From Luteimonas gilva (GTDB lineage: Bacteria; Pseudomonadota; Gammaproteobacteria; Xanthomonadales; Xanthomonadaceae), in assembly GCF_005239095.1 (NCBI RefSeq), contig NZ_SZUA01000001.1, positions 1,221,049 to 1,285,048 on the forward strand: a DNA stretch of 64,000 nucleotides, in the 5' to 3' direction. The notes beneath the pieces are model-generated. The model was given only the letters and a program-made list of their open reading frames with translations, was not told the DNA's origin and made no database searches. The first letter of the stretch is position 1; the number at the start of each line of letters is the position of its first letter. The position numbers and the translations under genes were made by a program. This document shows positions 50,538 to 59,945 of this stretch, in pieces.

Positions 50538-51146
50538 ATGGCCGCATTCCGACACATGGGCAAGCAATACGACGCGCGGTATTTCCAACGCTGGTACCGG
50601 GAGAGCTGGATCGGCGGCAACGCCCGGCTCGCGCGCAAGGTCGCCATGGCGGTCGCGGTAGCGGAATACCATTTGCAGCGGCCGATCCGCAGCGTGCTCG
50701 ATATCGGCTGCGGGGAAGGCGCCTGGCGCGCGCCGCTGCTGAAGCTACGGCCGAAGCTGCGGTATCTGGGCTTCGACGGCAGCGAGTACGCGGTGCGGCG
50801 CTACGGCTCCCGCCGCAACCTGCACCTGGCTCGCTTCGGCGATTTCGCCGAACTGCGGCCGTGCGCGCCGGCCGACCTGCTGGTCTGCAGCGACGTGCTG
50901 CATTACCTTTCCGCCCGCGAACTCGACCGCGGCCTGCCGGGACTGGTCGAACTGTGCGGCGGCGTCGCCTTCCTGGAAACGTTCGCCCGCGAAGACGAAG
51001 CCGAAGGCGACGAGGACGAGTTCCGCAACCGCCCCGCTTCTTTCTACCGCAAACGCTTCGAAGCGCTGGGCTTGCGCCAAGCCGGTTCGCATTGCTGGTT
51101 GTCGCCGGGGTTGGCCGGCGACGCGACCGCGCTGGAAATCAGCTGA
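50538..51146 (+). CDS. Class I SAM-dependent methyltransferase
   Basis: A 202-residue protein with motif I VLDIGCGEGAWRAPLLK (near 54), the Asp of motif II in YLGFDGSEYAVRRYG, and motif IV LLVCSDVLHYLSARE. The Rossmann core is complete; the substrate is not evident. A second possible start is the ATG at 50556. Its last codons overlap the convergent TfoX-like gene by eight bases. Confidence 0.85.
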   Translation: MAAFRHMGKQYDARYFQRWYRESWIGGNARLARKVAMAVAVAEYHLQRPIRSVLDIGCGEGAWRAPLLKLRPKLRYLGFDGSEYAVRRYGSRRNLHLARFGDFAELRPCAPADLLVCSDVLHYLSARELDRGLPGLVELCGGVAFLETFAREDEAEGDEDEFRNRPASFYRKRFEALGLRQAGSHCWLSPGLAGDATALEIS

Positions 51147-51501
51147 CCTTTTTCTTGCGCTTCGGCTTGGCCGCGGGTTTGCGCCGCGCGGCTTCCAGCG
51201 CCCGTTGCGCCCACGGGCGCATCGCATCGGGCGAGTCCATCGCCGTCTCGGGCGCGGACCAATAACTGGTTTCCACGATGCGGCCGCGCCCTTCGAACAC
51301 GAAAGGCGCCGAGCCGACCTGTTCGAACTCCGAACGCGTTTCGGCGTCGGTCTTCAAATAGAAGGTTTCTTCGGCTACGAGGCCGGCCATCAGGCCGTCG
51401 ACGTAGACGCCCCAACCGCCGAACATCCGCCGCGCCGAGGTGGCGCCCAACGGCGCCAGCAATTCCAGCAGATAGTCGACGAAGGGGTCGCGCGCGGCCA
51501 T
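51139..51501 (-). CDS. TfoX N-terminal domain protein
   Basis: A 120-residue protein, MAARDPFVDYLLELLAPLGA, with the TfoX-N signature SARRMFGGWGVYVDGLMAGLV and FYLKTDAET. A basic C-terminal tail (RRKPAAKPKRKKKVS) could bind nucleic acid. The Sxy/TfoX C-terminal domain is missing, so a role in competence is not assured. It is convergent with the methyltransferase. Confidence 0.86.
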   Translation of the reverse strand: MAARDPFVDYLLELLAPLGATSARRMFGGWGVYVDGLMAGLVAEETFYLKTDAETRSEFEQVGSAPFVFEGRGRIVETSYWSAPETAMDSPDAMRPWAQRALEAARRKPAAKPKRKKKVS

Positions 51502-51529
51502 GGCGCCACTATACGACGGCACCGCTTCG

Positions 51530-51561
51530 GTAGCCCGGGTAGGAAAGCGCACCCGGGCTAC
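51530..51561. repeat. Short inverted repeat, family C
   Basis: gtagcccgggt (51530-51540) and acccgggctac (51551-51561) are perfect reverse complements around aggaaagcgc. It is the compact form of the family C element between the TfoX-like start and the stop of the HAAS membrane protein. Confidence 0.82.
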
Positions 51562-51566
51562 GAAAA

Positions 51567-52496
51567 TCAATAGGCGGCGCTTTTCACGAGCAGATGCTTG
51601 GCGAACAACCCGTGCAACTTGCCGATGCCGCGCGCCAGGTGCAGGGTCGCGAACAGCATCAGGATGCCGACCACGAACAGGAGCGGCAACGACCAGGGAT
51701 ACAGCGACGTGCTCACGATATCGTCGTTGATGGTCAATATCTGCCAGCCGTCGACGCTGACGCCCGCATCGGCGCCGAAAAACCACACCGCCAGCGGCGC
51801 CGCCACGAACGCCAACGAGACAGCGGTGAGCGTGACGACGAGGGTGAAGTACGCGATGCCCAATGGCAGCATCGCCAGGAAATACAGCATCGTCGGCCAG
51901 GTGCGCGGATCGGTGAACATGTCGACGATGCGCTGCGTCCACGGCTTGCCGCGGTCGGCGTACAGCGGGCGCCGCGGCATGCGTTCGCCCAGCATCGCTT
52001 CGACCAAGCGGCCTTCCACCAGCGACAGCACCCGCACCGAGCCGAAGAACAGGATCACGAACGGAATGCCGATGATCAGCACCGCGAAGCCCGCCGACAT
52101 CGAAGCGCCGGCCACCACCCAAGTGAAGTAGAAAATGCCGGTGGCCAGCGACAGCAGCATGTAGAACAGCGCGGCATAGGCGCGCGGATCGGCGATCACA
52201 CCGAAGAAGCCGCCCAGCAGCGATCGGCGCGGCGGACGCGGCGGCGGACGCAAGGCCTTGTTCACCGTCACTTCCGTATCGCGATAGATGTCGGCCACTT
52301 CCTCCGGCGCGCCGTAGCTGCCGGCGACCGAGGCGATCACTTCGGCTTCGCCCTTGCCCGGGTTTTCGGCCATTTCGGAGCGCAGATATTCTTCGGCGTC
52401 GTACAGGGCGTCTTGGATCAACGCCGGATCGGCTCCGGCCAAGGCGACGCGCAGCTGATCCAGGTATTCGGGAATGGTGGACGGCGTACGAGTCAT
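51567..52496 (-). CDS. HAAS-domain (DUF1700-type) sensor-like membrane protein
   Basis: A 309-residue protein, MTRTPSTIPEYLDQLRVALA. Residues 1-80 form the HAAS domain (YLDQLRVALAGADPALIQDA... AEEYLRSEMAENPGKGEAEV). The remainder has several membrane segments (FYMLLSLATGIFYFTWVVAG, FLAMLPLGIAYFTLVVTLT, LPLLFVVGILMLFATLHLA), resembling the putative sensor domain. HAAS proteins typically pair with PadR repressors, as here: the start overlaps padR by four bases (ATGA). An envelope-stress sensing role is inferred. Confidence 0.87.
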   Translation of the reverse strand: MTRTPSTIPEYLDQLRVALAGADPALIQDALYDAEEYLRSEMAENPGKGEAEVIASVAGSYGAPEEVADIYRDTEVTVNKALRPPPRPPRRSLLGGFFGVIADPRAYAALFYMLLSLATGIFYFTWVVAGASMSAGFAVLIIGIPFVILFFGSVRVLSLVEGRLVEAMLGERMPRRPLYADRGKPWTQRIVDMFTDPRTWPTMLYFLAMLPLGIAYFTLVVTLTAVSLAFVAAPLAVWFFGADAGVSVDGWQILTINDDIVSTSLYPWSLPLLFVVGILMLFATLHLARGIGKLHGLFAKHLLVKSAAY

Positions 52497-52858
52497 GGGA
52501 TCAGCCCCTCGAGAACGGAATCGACGGAATCGCGGGTCGCGCGCCAGGCGGCGGCCCACTCGCGCAGCACGTCGCTGCCTTGCGCGGTGATGCGGTAGTA
52601 ACGGCGCGGCGGCCCGGCCACCGACGGCTCCACATGGCTGCCGAGCAGTCCGGAAGCCTCCAAGTTGCGCAGTACCGGATACAGCGCGCTCTGCTTGCCG
52701 CTGAGCACGCCCTCTCCGAAGCGTTCCAGTTGCTTGGCGATCTGGTAGCCGTACATCGGCTCGCCGGCCCGGGCCAGCACCGCCAGTAAGGTCAGCGACA
52801 CGGTGCCCGCGCTGAGTTCCTTCTGGAATTTCTTGAGCTGGAGGTCGGTGTCGGTCAC
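52493..52858 (-). CDS. PadR family transcriptional regulator
   Basis: A 121-residue winged-helix protein. The wing segment MYGYQIAKQLERFGEGVLSG, KQSALYPVLRNLEASGLLGS and RRYYRITAQGSDVLREW are typical PadR. A GTG at 52858 is the start. It precedes and overlaps the HAAS membrane-protein gene, so the repressor and its target are likely one operon controlled by autorepression. Confidence 0.92.
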   Translation of the reverse strand: MTDTDLQLKKFQKELSAGTVSLTLLAVLARAGEPMYGYQIAKQLERFGEGVLSGKQSALYPVLRNLEASGLLGSHVEPSVAGPPRRYYRITAQGSDVLREWAAAWRATRDSVDSVLEGLIP

Positions 52859-52882
52859 GGCAGGCCCGCTAGGTTGATGGGA

Positions 52883-52921
52883 ATGCTATTGCTAAGTTAG
52901 CTATAGTGCATATGCCATTAG
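52883..52921. promoter_or_regulatory. AT-rich candidate PadR operator/promoter
   Basis: An isolated AT-rich stretch (atgctattgctaagttagctat, then agtgcatatgccattag) sits 25-63 bases before the padR start in an otherwise GC-rich gap. It contains GCATATGC and repeated GTTAG/CTAA words, compatible with a -10 region and palindromic PadR site on the minus strand. Assignment is by position only. Confidence 0.35.
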
Positions 52922-53031
52922 TTAGGGTGGGCCTTGGCCACCATCGCCATCCGGCCAACCGTCACCTGTGTCTATGTCTAAGGGTTTGTCGCCGTCGAAC
53001 ACCCGGCGCCGGCGGCCAAGGCTCACCCTGC
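52922..53031. repeat. Inverted repeat, family H (GGGTGGGCCTTGGCC type)
   Basis: gggtgggccttggcc (52925-52939) and ggccaaggctcaccc (53014-53028) are reverse complements at 14 of 15 positions, about 75 bases apart. It is the only copy of this family in the window and lies between padR and the PHB depolymerase. Confidence 0.75.
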
Positions 53032-53091
53032 GGCAGCGTTCATCCGAATCGGCTACTCTTGTGCATTGCAGCAAAGAGCCCGCCCGCCGCC

Positions 53092-54333
53092 ATGCTCTAT
53101 CAGCTCCACGAAATGACCCGCTCCTGGCTCAGCCCCTTCGTCTATTGGGCCGAGGCCAACGCCAAGATCCTCACCGCCCCCAGCAGCCCGTTCGCGGCGC
53201 TGCCGGGCGCGCATCGCCTGGCCGCGAACTACGAGTTGTTCTACCGGATCGGCAAGGATTACGAGAAACCCGAATTCGGCATCCACTCGATCGACATCGA
53301 CGGCCATACCGTGCCCGTCGCCGAAATAGAGGCGCTGAGCAAGCCGTTCTGCAAATTGCTGCGCTTCAAGCGCTATACCGACGATGCGGCCAACATCGCG
53401 GACTTGAAGGACGACCCGACCGTGCTGGTGGTCGCGCCGCTGTCCGGCCACCACGCGACGTTGCTGCGCGACACGGTGCGCACGCTGCTTCAAGACCACA
53501 AGGTCTACATCACCGACTGGGTCGACGCGCGCATGGTGCCGACCGAAGAAGGCGCGTTCGGGCTGGACGATTACGTCGCCTACATCGAAGAGTTCATCCG
53601 CCACATCGGCGCGGACAACCTGCACGTGATCAGCGTCTGCCAGCCGACCGTGCCGGTGCTGGCGGCGATTTCGCTGATGGCCGCGCGCGGCGAAAAAACG
53701 CCGCGCAGCATGATCATGATGGGCGGCCCGAACGACCCGCGCGAGAACCCGACCGAGGTCAACGACCTGGCCACCGAGCAGCCGCTCAGCTGGTTCCGCA
53801 ACAACGTCATCCACAGCGTGCCCTACCCTTATCCCGGCCGTGGCCGCCAGGTGTATCCGGGCTTCTTGCAGCACGCCGGCTTCCTGGCGATGAATCCGCG
53901 CCGGCACCTGCAATCGCACTGGGATTTCTACCAAGACCTCGTGCGCGGCGACCTGCAGGACGCCGATGCCCATCGCCGCTTCTACGACGAATACAACGCC
54001 GTGCTGGACATGCCGGCCGAGTACTACTTGGACACGATCCGGATCGTATTCCAGGAATTCCTGCTGCCGCGCGGCTTGTGGGACGTGCGCGGCGAGCGCG
54101 TGGACCCGTCGAAGATCCGCGACTGCGCACTGATGACCATCGAAGGCCAGTTGGACGACATCTCCGGCCGCGGCCAGACCCGCGCCGCGCACAAGCTGTG
54201 CAGCGGCATCGCCGAGGAAAACCATCTGCACTACACCGTGCGCGGCGCCGGCCACTACGGCATCTTCAGCGGCCGCCGCTGGCGCGAGCAGGTGTATCCG
54301 CGGGTGCGCGAGTTCATCGCCAAGTACGCCTGA
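53092..54333 (+). CDS. phaZ: Intracellular poly(3-hydroxybutyrate) depolymerase
   Basis: PhaZ mobilises stored polyhydroxyalkanoate. The 413-residue alpha/beta hydrolase has a Cys nucleophile in [12 protein letters not shown] at residue 183, Asp355 in GQLDDISG and His388 in GAGHYGIF. These are the positions reported for the Cys-type catalytic triad of Ralstonia PhaZ1, to my recollection. The start at 53092 gives the family length. No PHA synthase or phasin gene is in the window. Confidence 0.93.
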   Translation: MLYQLHEMTRSWLSPFVYWAEANAKILTAPSSPFAALPGAHRLAANYELFYRIGKDYEKPEFGIHSIDIDGHTVPVAEIEALSKPFCKLLRFKRYTDDAANIADLKDDPTVLVVAPLSGHHATLLRDTVRTLLQDHKVYITDWVDARMVPTEEGAFGLDDYVAYIEEFIRHIGADNLHVISVCQPTVPVLAAISLMAARGEKTPRSMIMMGGPNDPRENPTEVNDLATEQPLSWFRNNVIHSVPYPYPGRGRQVYPGFLQHAGFLAMNPRRHLQSHWDFYQDLVRGDLQDADAHRRFYDEYNAVLDMPAEYYLDTIRIVFQEFLLPRGLWDVRGERVDPSKIRDCALMTIEGQLDDISGRGQTRAAHKLCSGIAEENHLHYTVRGAGHYGIFSGRRWREQVYPRVREFIAKYA

Positions 54334-54340
54334 GCCCGCT

Positions 54341-54398
54341 CTTGTGGGAGGGGCTTCGGCCCCGACAGCTTCGTCGGGGCCGAAGCCCCTCCCACAAG
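54341..54398. repeat. Inverted repeat, family B
   Basis: Arms 54341-54366 and 54373-54398 are perfect 26-base reverse complements with a 6-base loop. It begins eight bases after the phaZ stop and separates it from the convergent ABC permease gene. Confidence 0.9.
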
Positions 54399-54409
54399 AT
54401 CAAAAGCGG

Positions 54410-55167
54410 TCAGTTGCGCAACTTGTACCCGGTCTTGAAGATCCACCAGACCACGAACAAGCACAGCCCCAGGAATCCGACGATCGCCACGGCGCTGATC
54501 CGCACGTCCACGTCCGCGTTGCCGTAGAAACTCCAGCGGAACCCGCTGATCAGGTACACCACCGGATTGAACAGCGTGATCTTCTGCCAGATCGGCGGCA
54601 GCATCTTGATCGAATAGAAGGCGCCGCCCAGGAAAGTCAGCGGCGTGACGATCATCAGCGGGATCACCTGCAATTTCTGGAAATCGTCCGCCCACAGCCC
54701 GATGATGAAGCCGAACAGGCTGAAGGTGATCGCGGTCAGGAACAGGAAGCAGATCATCCAGAACGGATGCGCGATTTCGTAATCGACGAAGAACCGCGCC
54801 GTGATCAGGATCAGCACGCCCAGCATCACCGACTTGGTCGCCGCCGCGCCGACGTAGCCGATCACCGCCTCGATATAGGACACCGGCGCCGACAGCAGCT
54901 CGAAGATGGTGCCGGCCCATTTCGGCATGTAGATGCCGAACGAGGCGTTGGAGATGCTCTCGTTGAGCAGGGTCAGCATGATCAGGCCGGGGATGATGAA
55001 GGCGCCGTAGCCGACCCCGTCGATGTCGCCCATCCGCGAGCCGATCGCCGCGCCGAACACCACGAAATACAGCGACGTCGACAGCACCGGCGAAGCGATG
55101 CTCTGGGTGATGGTGCGGAAGGTGCGCGCCATCTCGAACCGGTAGATCGCGCGGATCGCATGCAGGT

Positions 55168-55171
<4 letters not shown>
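54410..55171 (-). CDS. ABC-2 type transporter permease (YadH-like)
   Basis: A 253-residue protein, [20 protein letters not shown], with six hydrophobic segments and the ABC-2 signature [24 protein letters not shown]. YadH/NodJ-type permeases export lipids, polysaccharides or drugs with a separate ATPase. The start at 55171 overlaps the ATPase stop (ATGA). Confidence 0.9.
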
Positions 55172-56112
<941 letters not shown>

Positions 56113-56153
56113 GGCGCCTCCTGGCGTTCGCTGCAGCGGGCCCGCCGCGAACC

Positions 56154-56226
56154 GTAGAGTCGAGCTTGCTCGACTGCTTTTATGGTCGGAATCAAGAGCA
56201 GTCGAGCAAGCTCGACTCTACAAAAG
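56154..56226. repeat. Inverted repeat, family D (GTAGAGTCGAGCTTGCTCGACTGC type)
   Basis: gtagagtcgagcttgctcgactgc (56154-56177) and gcagtcgagcaagctcgactctac (56198-56221) are perfect reverse complements with a 20-base spacer; T and A runs extend both arms. Each arm also folds on itself (cgagcttgctcg). It lies between the divergent ABC ATPase and cyclophilin genes. Confidence 0.88.
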
Positions 56227-56347
56227 CGGGTCGCCCATTGTCGCAGCCTTGGGGCCGCTGCCAACCCCTGAAAGTTGGGATTCTGTGGCCAAGATTCCCG
56301 AATCGCCGCCGCGGCCAGTACACTCGCGCGACTCACCGGAGAGAGCC

Positions 56348-57268
56348 ATGCGTAAGAACCTGCTGTGCGCCGCGCTGCTGCTTGCCTTCGCACCCATGCT
56401 GCAAGCGCAGCAAAACGCCGAGAAGCCGAAGGTGAAATCGGCCAAGGAAATCGTCGACGCCGCACCCGCTTCGGCTTGGCGCACGCTCGACCCGGCGAAT
56501 ACGCTGTACATGGACCTGAAAGCCGGCCGGGTGATCATCGAATTGGCCCCCGGTTTCGCGCCCGAGCACGTCGCCAACATCAAGGCGCTGGCGCGCGGCG
56601 GCTATTGGGACGGCTTGAGCATCTACCGGTCGCAGGACAACTTCGTCGTCCAGTTCGGCGATCCGACCGAAGACGAGAAGCAGCGCAAGCCGCTTTCCAC
56701 CGGCGCGAAAGCGAAACTGCCGGCCGAGTTCGAACGCTCCAGCGCAGGACTGGCCTTCGACGCGTTGCCCGATAGCGACGGGTGGGCGCCGCAAGTCGGC
56801 TTCTCCGACGGTTTCCCGGCCGGACGCGATCCGAAATCCGGCAAGACGTGGTTGGCGCATTGCTACGGCACGCTCGGCGCGGGCCGCGACGTCGCCGCGG
56901 ACAGCAGCAACGGCACCGAGCTTTACGTCGCCACCGGCCAATCGCCGCGCGCGCTGGACCGCAACATCACCGTGGTCGGCCGCGTCGTGCAAGGCATGGA
57001 ACTGCTCAGCGTGATTCCGCGCGGACCCGAACCAATGGGCTTCTACAAGGAAACCGAACGGCGCGTGCCGATCGTTTCGATCAAGCTGGCCTCCGAAGTA
57101 CCGGAAGCCGAACGCCTTCCGCTGCAGTTGCTGAAGACCGACAGCGTGGCCTTCAAGGAAGCGACCGAAGCGCGGCGCAACCGCCGCGACGAGTGGTACA
57201 AGCACCCGGCCGGGCATATCGATCTGTGCAATGTGCCGTTGCCGGTGCGGCCTGTGCCCAAGAACTAA
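56348..57268 (+). CDS. Exported cyclophilin-type peptidyl-prolyl isomerase
   Basis: A 306-residue protein with signal peptide [20 protein letters not shown] and a cyclophilin domain: [20 protein letters not shown], the active-site region [14 protein letters not shown], and the [15 protein letters not shown] end. It is longer than PpiA, with inserts ([18 protein letters not shown]) and a C-terminal extension. Periplasmic prolyl isomerases help fold outer-membrane proteins. The extension is unusual and its role unknown. Confidence 0.87.
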   Translation: MRKNLLCAALLLAFAPMLQAQQNAEKPKVKSAKEIVDAAPASAWRTLDPANTLYMDLKAGRVIIELAPGFAPEHVANIKALARGGYWDGLSIYRSQDNFVVQFGDPTEDEKQRKPLSTGAKAKLPAEFERSSAGLAFDALPDSDGWAPQVGFSDGFPAGRDPKSGKTWLAHCYGTLGAGRDVAADSSNGTELYVATGQSPRALDRNITVVGRVVQGMELLSVIPRGPEPMGFYKETERRVPIVSIKLASEVPEAERLPLQLLKTDSVAFKEATEARRNRRDEWYKHPAGHIDLCNVPLPVRPVPKN

Positions 57269-57280
57269 TCAACCCATGAG

Positions 57281-57393
57281 CCCCTCTCCTATCGGGAGAG
57301 GGGTTGGGGTGAGGGTTCGGCGCGAGCGCGGAGCTGCAGTCGCGCACCGAACCCTCATCCGCCCTTCGGGCACCTTCTCCCGGCGGGAGAAGG
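57281..57393. repeat. Inverted repeat block, family G
   Basis: cccctctcc-tatc-gggagagggg (57281-57304) then ttggggtgagggttcgg; on the other side ccgaaccctcatccgccc (57347-57364), gcccttcgggc, and ccttctcccggcgggagaagg. The gagggttcgg/ccgaaccctc pair (57311-57320, 57347-57356) closes the element. It occupies the gap between convergent genes. Confidence 0.75.
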
Positions 57394-57412
57394 ACAACCC
57401 AAAGACCGCTCG

Positions 57413-59911
57413 TCAAAACTCCCGCGAGAACCTCACTCCGATCGTCCGCGGCGGTGTGCTGACGGTGTACGGCTGATTGCCGCAAGTCAGCGTCGCGCAC
57501 TGCGCGAACCGGGTCAGTTCGGTGCGTTTGTCGAACACGTTCTTGACGAACACGTCCAGCGACCAGCTGCCGCGCTTCACGCCGCCGGATAGGTCGACGA
57601 TGGTGTAAGCATCCAGATCGCCCATCAACGCATGTTCGGCCGCACGGAAATCGGTGATGCGGTCGCCCTGATGGAAGACCGAGGCCTGGAAATAAGGCTC
57701 GTATTGGCCCGCATCCCAGGTGTAGCGGCCGATCAGGCTGCCTTTGAACTCGGGCGTCAACGGCAAGCGCGTGCCCGACTCCGCCTGCGGCCCGTCCACC
57801 GGATCGCCGGTCTGCGGATTGATCGTGCCGGGCGGACAGACGCTGATCGCGTTGCCGGACAGGTCGGTGAAACCGCAATAGGTTTCGGTGAGCTTGGCGT
57901 CGTACCAGGCGAAGCCGCCGGTGATGGTCAGGTTGTAATTCACCGCCCAGTTCAGATCGACTTCGATGCCGTCGATGCGCGCTTGGCCCGCGTTGCGGAT
58001 TTCGGTCAGGCCGTTCTGGCCCAGGTACGCGAATTGGAAGTCTTTCCAGTCCTCGCGGAAGATCGCACCATTGAACGAAAGACGGTTGTCGGCCCAGGTG
58101 GTCTTCCAGCCGACTTCGTAGTTGGTGAGGAAGTCGGACAGGTAGGGCGGCAGCGTGCCGCGCCGATTGATGCCGCCGGGGCGGTAGCCTTCCGACCAGG
58201 TCGCGTAGACCAGCTTGGTATCGCTGATGTCGTAGGTGATGTTGAAACGGCCGAGCGAGCCGTCTTCCTTCACGGTCTTGTCGAAGTTCTCGCAGGGCGC
58301 ACCTTCGTACTTGACCCAATTGGAAGGATCGCCGTAACGCGCGCGGCAGCCCGCTTCGCCGTAGCGGAATGCGGGATCCAACGAACTCTGCGATGAATAG
58401 CCTTCGGCGAAGCCGAAATAGCCCCGCAGGCTGTTGTTGGCGCGGAACCAGCGCCCGCCGCCGGTGACCGACAGCTTGTCGGTGATGTCGAAGGTCAGTT
58501 CGCCGAATACGGCCTCGTCGCGGTCCTTGCGGTCCTGTTCGGTGAGCCAGATGGTGTCCTCGTAGCCGCTCACCGACAGGACCGAGGCCAGATCGTCCAC
58601 GCGGTAGCGCTGGTGGATGTCGTGCTTCTGCTCCTGCCAAAACACGCCCGCCACCAGGCGCAGCCGGTTTTCCGCCGGCGAAGTGAGGCGCAGCTCGTGG
58701 CTGGTCATCCGGTAGCCGTCGCGGGCCTGGATGTATTGCGACGGATTGATGAGTTCGCCGGCATCGTTGTAGAAGTAGGCGCCATAGCCGGCTAGCGTGT
58801 CGTACCAGAAGCCGTAATCGTTGTAGTCGGATTCCGAATCCACGTTGCGGGTCAGACGCGAGAACGCGTACACCAGATCGAAATTGCCGATCTTGCCTTC
58901 CACGGTCAGCGCGGCCTGGTTCCAGCGGTCCTTCGACGATTCGTTGTAGAAATGCTTGACCTTCAGATCGCCGACGCTGGGATCGTAGCCGGTGCTGCCG
59001 CTGGCGACCATCTTTTGGCCCATGATCTGCGGCATGATCGACCAGTTGTCGTTCAGGTCCACTTTCAGCGCGGCGCGCGCGCCCATCGTCTCGGCGTCGT
59101 TGTAGTCGTCGTCGGCGCGGTTGGCGTTGTCGATGGTGATGCCGGAGGTGGGGAACGTGCGCGTACCGCGCACGTTGTCGACGTAGCCGGCGTCGTACTT
59201 CTGCCAGCCGACCAGGCGCACCGCGGCGTTGCTGTTGATCGGCAGGTTGGCGAAGCCCTCGAAGATGTGGCCGATGCCGCCGTCCTTGATCGACGTGCCC
59301 TCGATGCCGTAACCGGCGGCGAATCCGGACGGATCGGGCTTGTTGGTGATGATCTTGACCGTGCCGGCCTGCGAACTGGCGCCGTACAGCGTGCCTTGCG
59401 GGCCGGCGAGCGCTTCGACGCGCTCGATGTCGTACATGTGGATGTCGAGCGCGCCCTGGTTCGTCGTGATCGGCTGCTCGTCCAGATACATGCCCACGCT
59501 CGGCTTGGAACCGGAATGGTTGCCGTCGCCGCCGCTGGCCACGCCGCGCATGTACACCTGCACGAAACCCGGGCCCGAGAACACGCCGCCGCCGGCGGTG
59601 CCGTAGGACAGGCTGGGGATCATCTTCGCGTAGTCGTCGAAGTCGGCGACCTGCTGCTGCTCCAGCTGCGCATTGCCGATCGCCTGGATGCTGATCGGCA
59701 CTTTCTGTAGGTTCTCCACGCGCTTCTGCGCGGTCACCGTCACCGTATCCAGCGTCCTGGCGCGGGTTTCGGGCGTGGACGGCGCCGGTGGCGTCTGCGC
59801 GTCCTGCGCCCAGGCCGGCGCGGCGCAGGCCATGCAGACGGCGGCCGCCAACGGCAATCGGTGCAACGTCTTGGGATCGATCCGCCTGCTCGTTCTTCTG
59901 ATGTCTCGCAC
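57413..59911 (-). CDS. TonB-dependent outer-membrane receptor
   Basis: An 832-residue receptor with a signal peptide (LPLAAAVCMACAAPAWAQ), a TonB box-like LDTVTVTAQKR, a plug domain (VPISIQAIGNAQLEQQQ; VEALAGPQGTLYGASSQAG; VKIITNKPD) and a 22-strand barrel ending in GVRFSREF with the C-terminal Phe typical of OMPs. It lies 34 bases downstream of a TPR-sulfotransferase gene and is probably co-transcribed. The ligand is not evident; no Fur box could be assigned. Confidence 0.93.
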   Translation of the reverse strand: MRDIRRTSRRIDPKTLHRLPLAAAVCMACAAPAWAQDAQTPPAPSTPETRARTLDTVTVTAQKRVENLQKVPISIQAIGNAQLEQQQVADFDDYAKMIPSLSYGTAGGGVFSGPGFVQVYMRGVASGGDGNHSGSKPSVGMYLDEQPITTNQGALDIHMYDIERVEALAGPQGTLYGASSQAGTVKIITNKPDPSGFAAGYGIEGTSIKDGGIGHIFEGFANLPINSNAAVRLVGWQKYDAGYVDNVRGTRTFPTSGITIDNANRADDDYNDAETMGARAALKVDLNDNWSIMPQIMGQKMVASGSTGYDPSVGDLKVKHFYNESSKDRWNQAALTVEGKIGNFDLVYAFSRLTRNVDSESDYNDYGFWYDTLAGYGAYFYNDAGELINPSQYIQARDGYRMTSHELRLTSPAENRLRLVAGVFWQEQKHDIHQRYRVDDLASVLSVSGYEDTIWLTEQDRKDRDEAVFGELTFDITDKLSVTGGGRWFRANNSLRGYFGFAEGYSSQSSLDPAFRYGEAGCRARYGDPSNWVKYEGAPCENFDKTVKEDGSLGRFNITYDISDTKLVYATWSEGYRPGGINRRGTLPPYLSDFLTNYEVGWKTTWADNRLSFNGAIFREDWKDFQFAYLGQNGLTEIRNAGQARIDGIEVDLNWAVNYNLTITGGFAWYDAKLTETYCGFTDLSGNAISVCPPGTINPQTGDPVDGPQAESGTRLPLTPEFKGSLIGRYTWDAGQYEPYFQASVFHQGDRITDFRAAEHALMGDLDAYTIVDLSGGVKRGSWSLDVFVKNVFDKRTELTRFAQCATLTCGNQPYTVSTPPRTIGVRFSREF

Positions 59912-59945
59912 GCTGGTCTCCTCGGTGGATGCCTAGGACTTCTGG

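Noticed and set aside
51139-51501. Competence regulator Sxy/TfoX
   Set aside because: Only the N-terminal TfoX domain is present; many such stand-alone proteins are not linked to competence.
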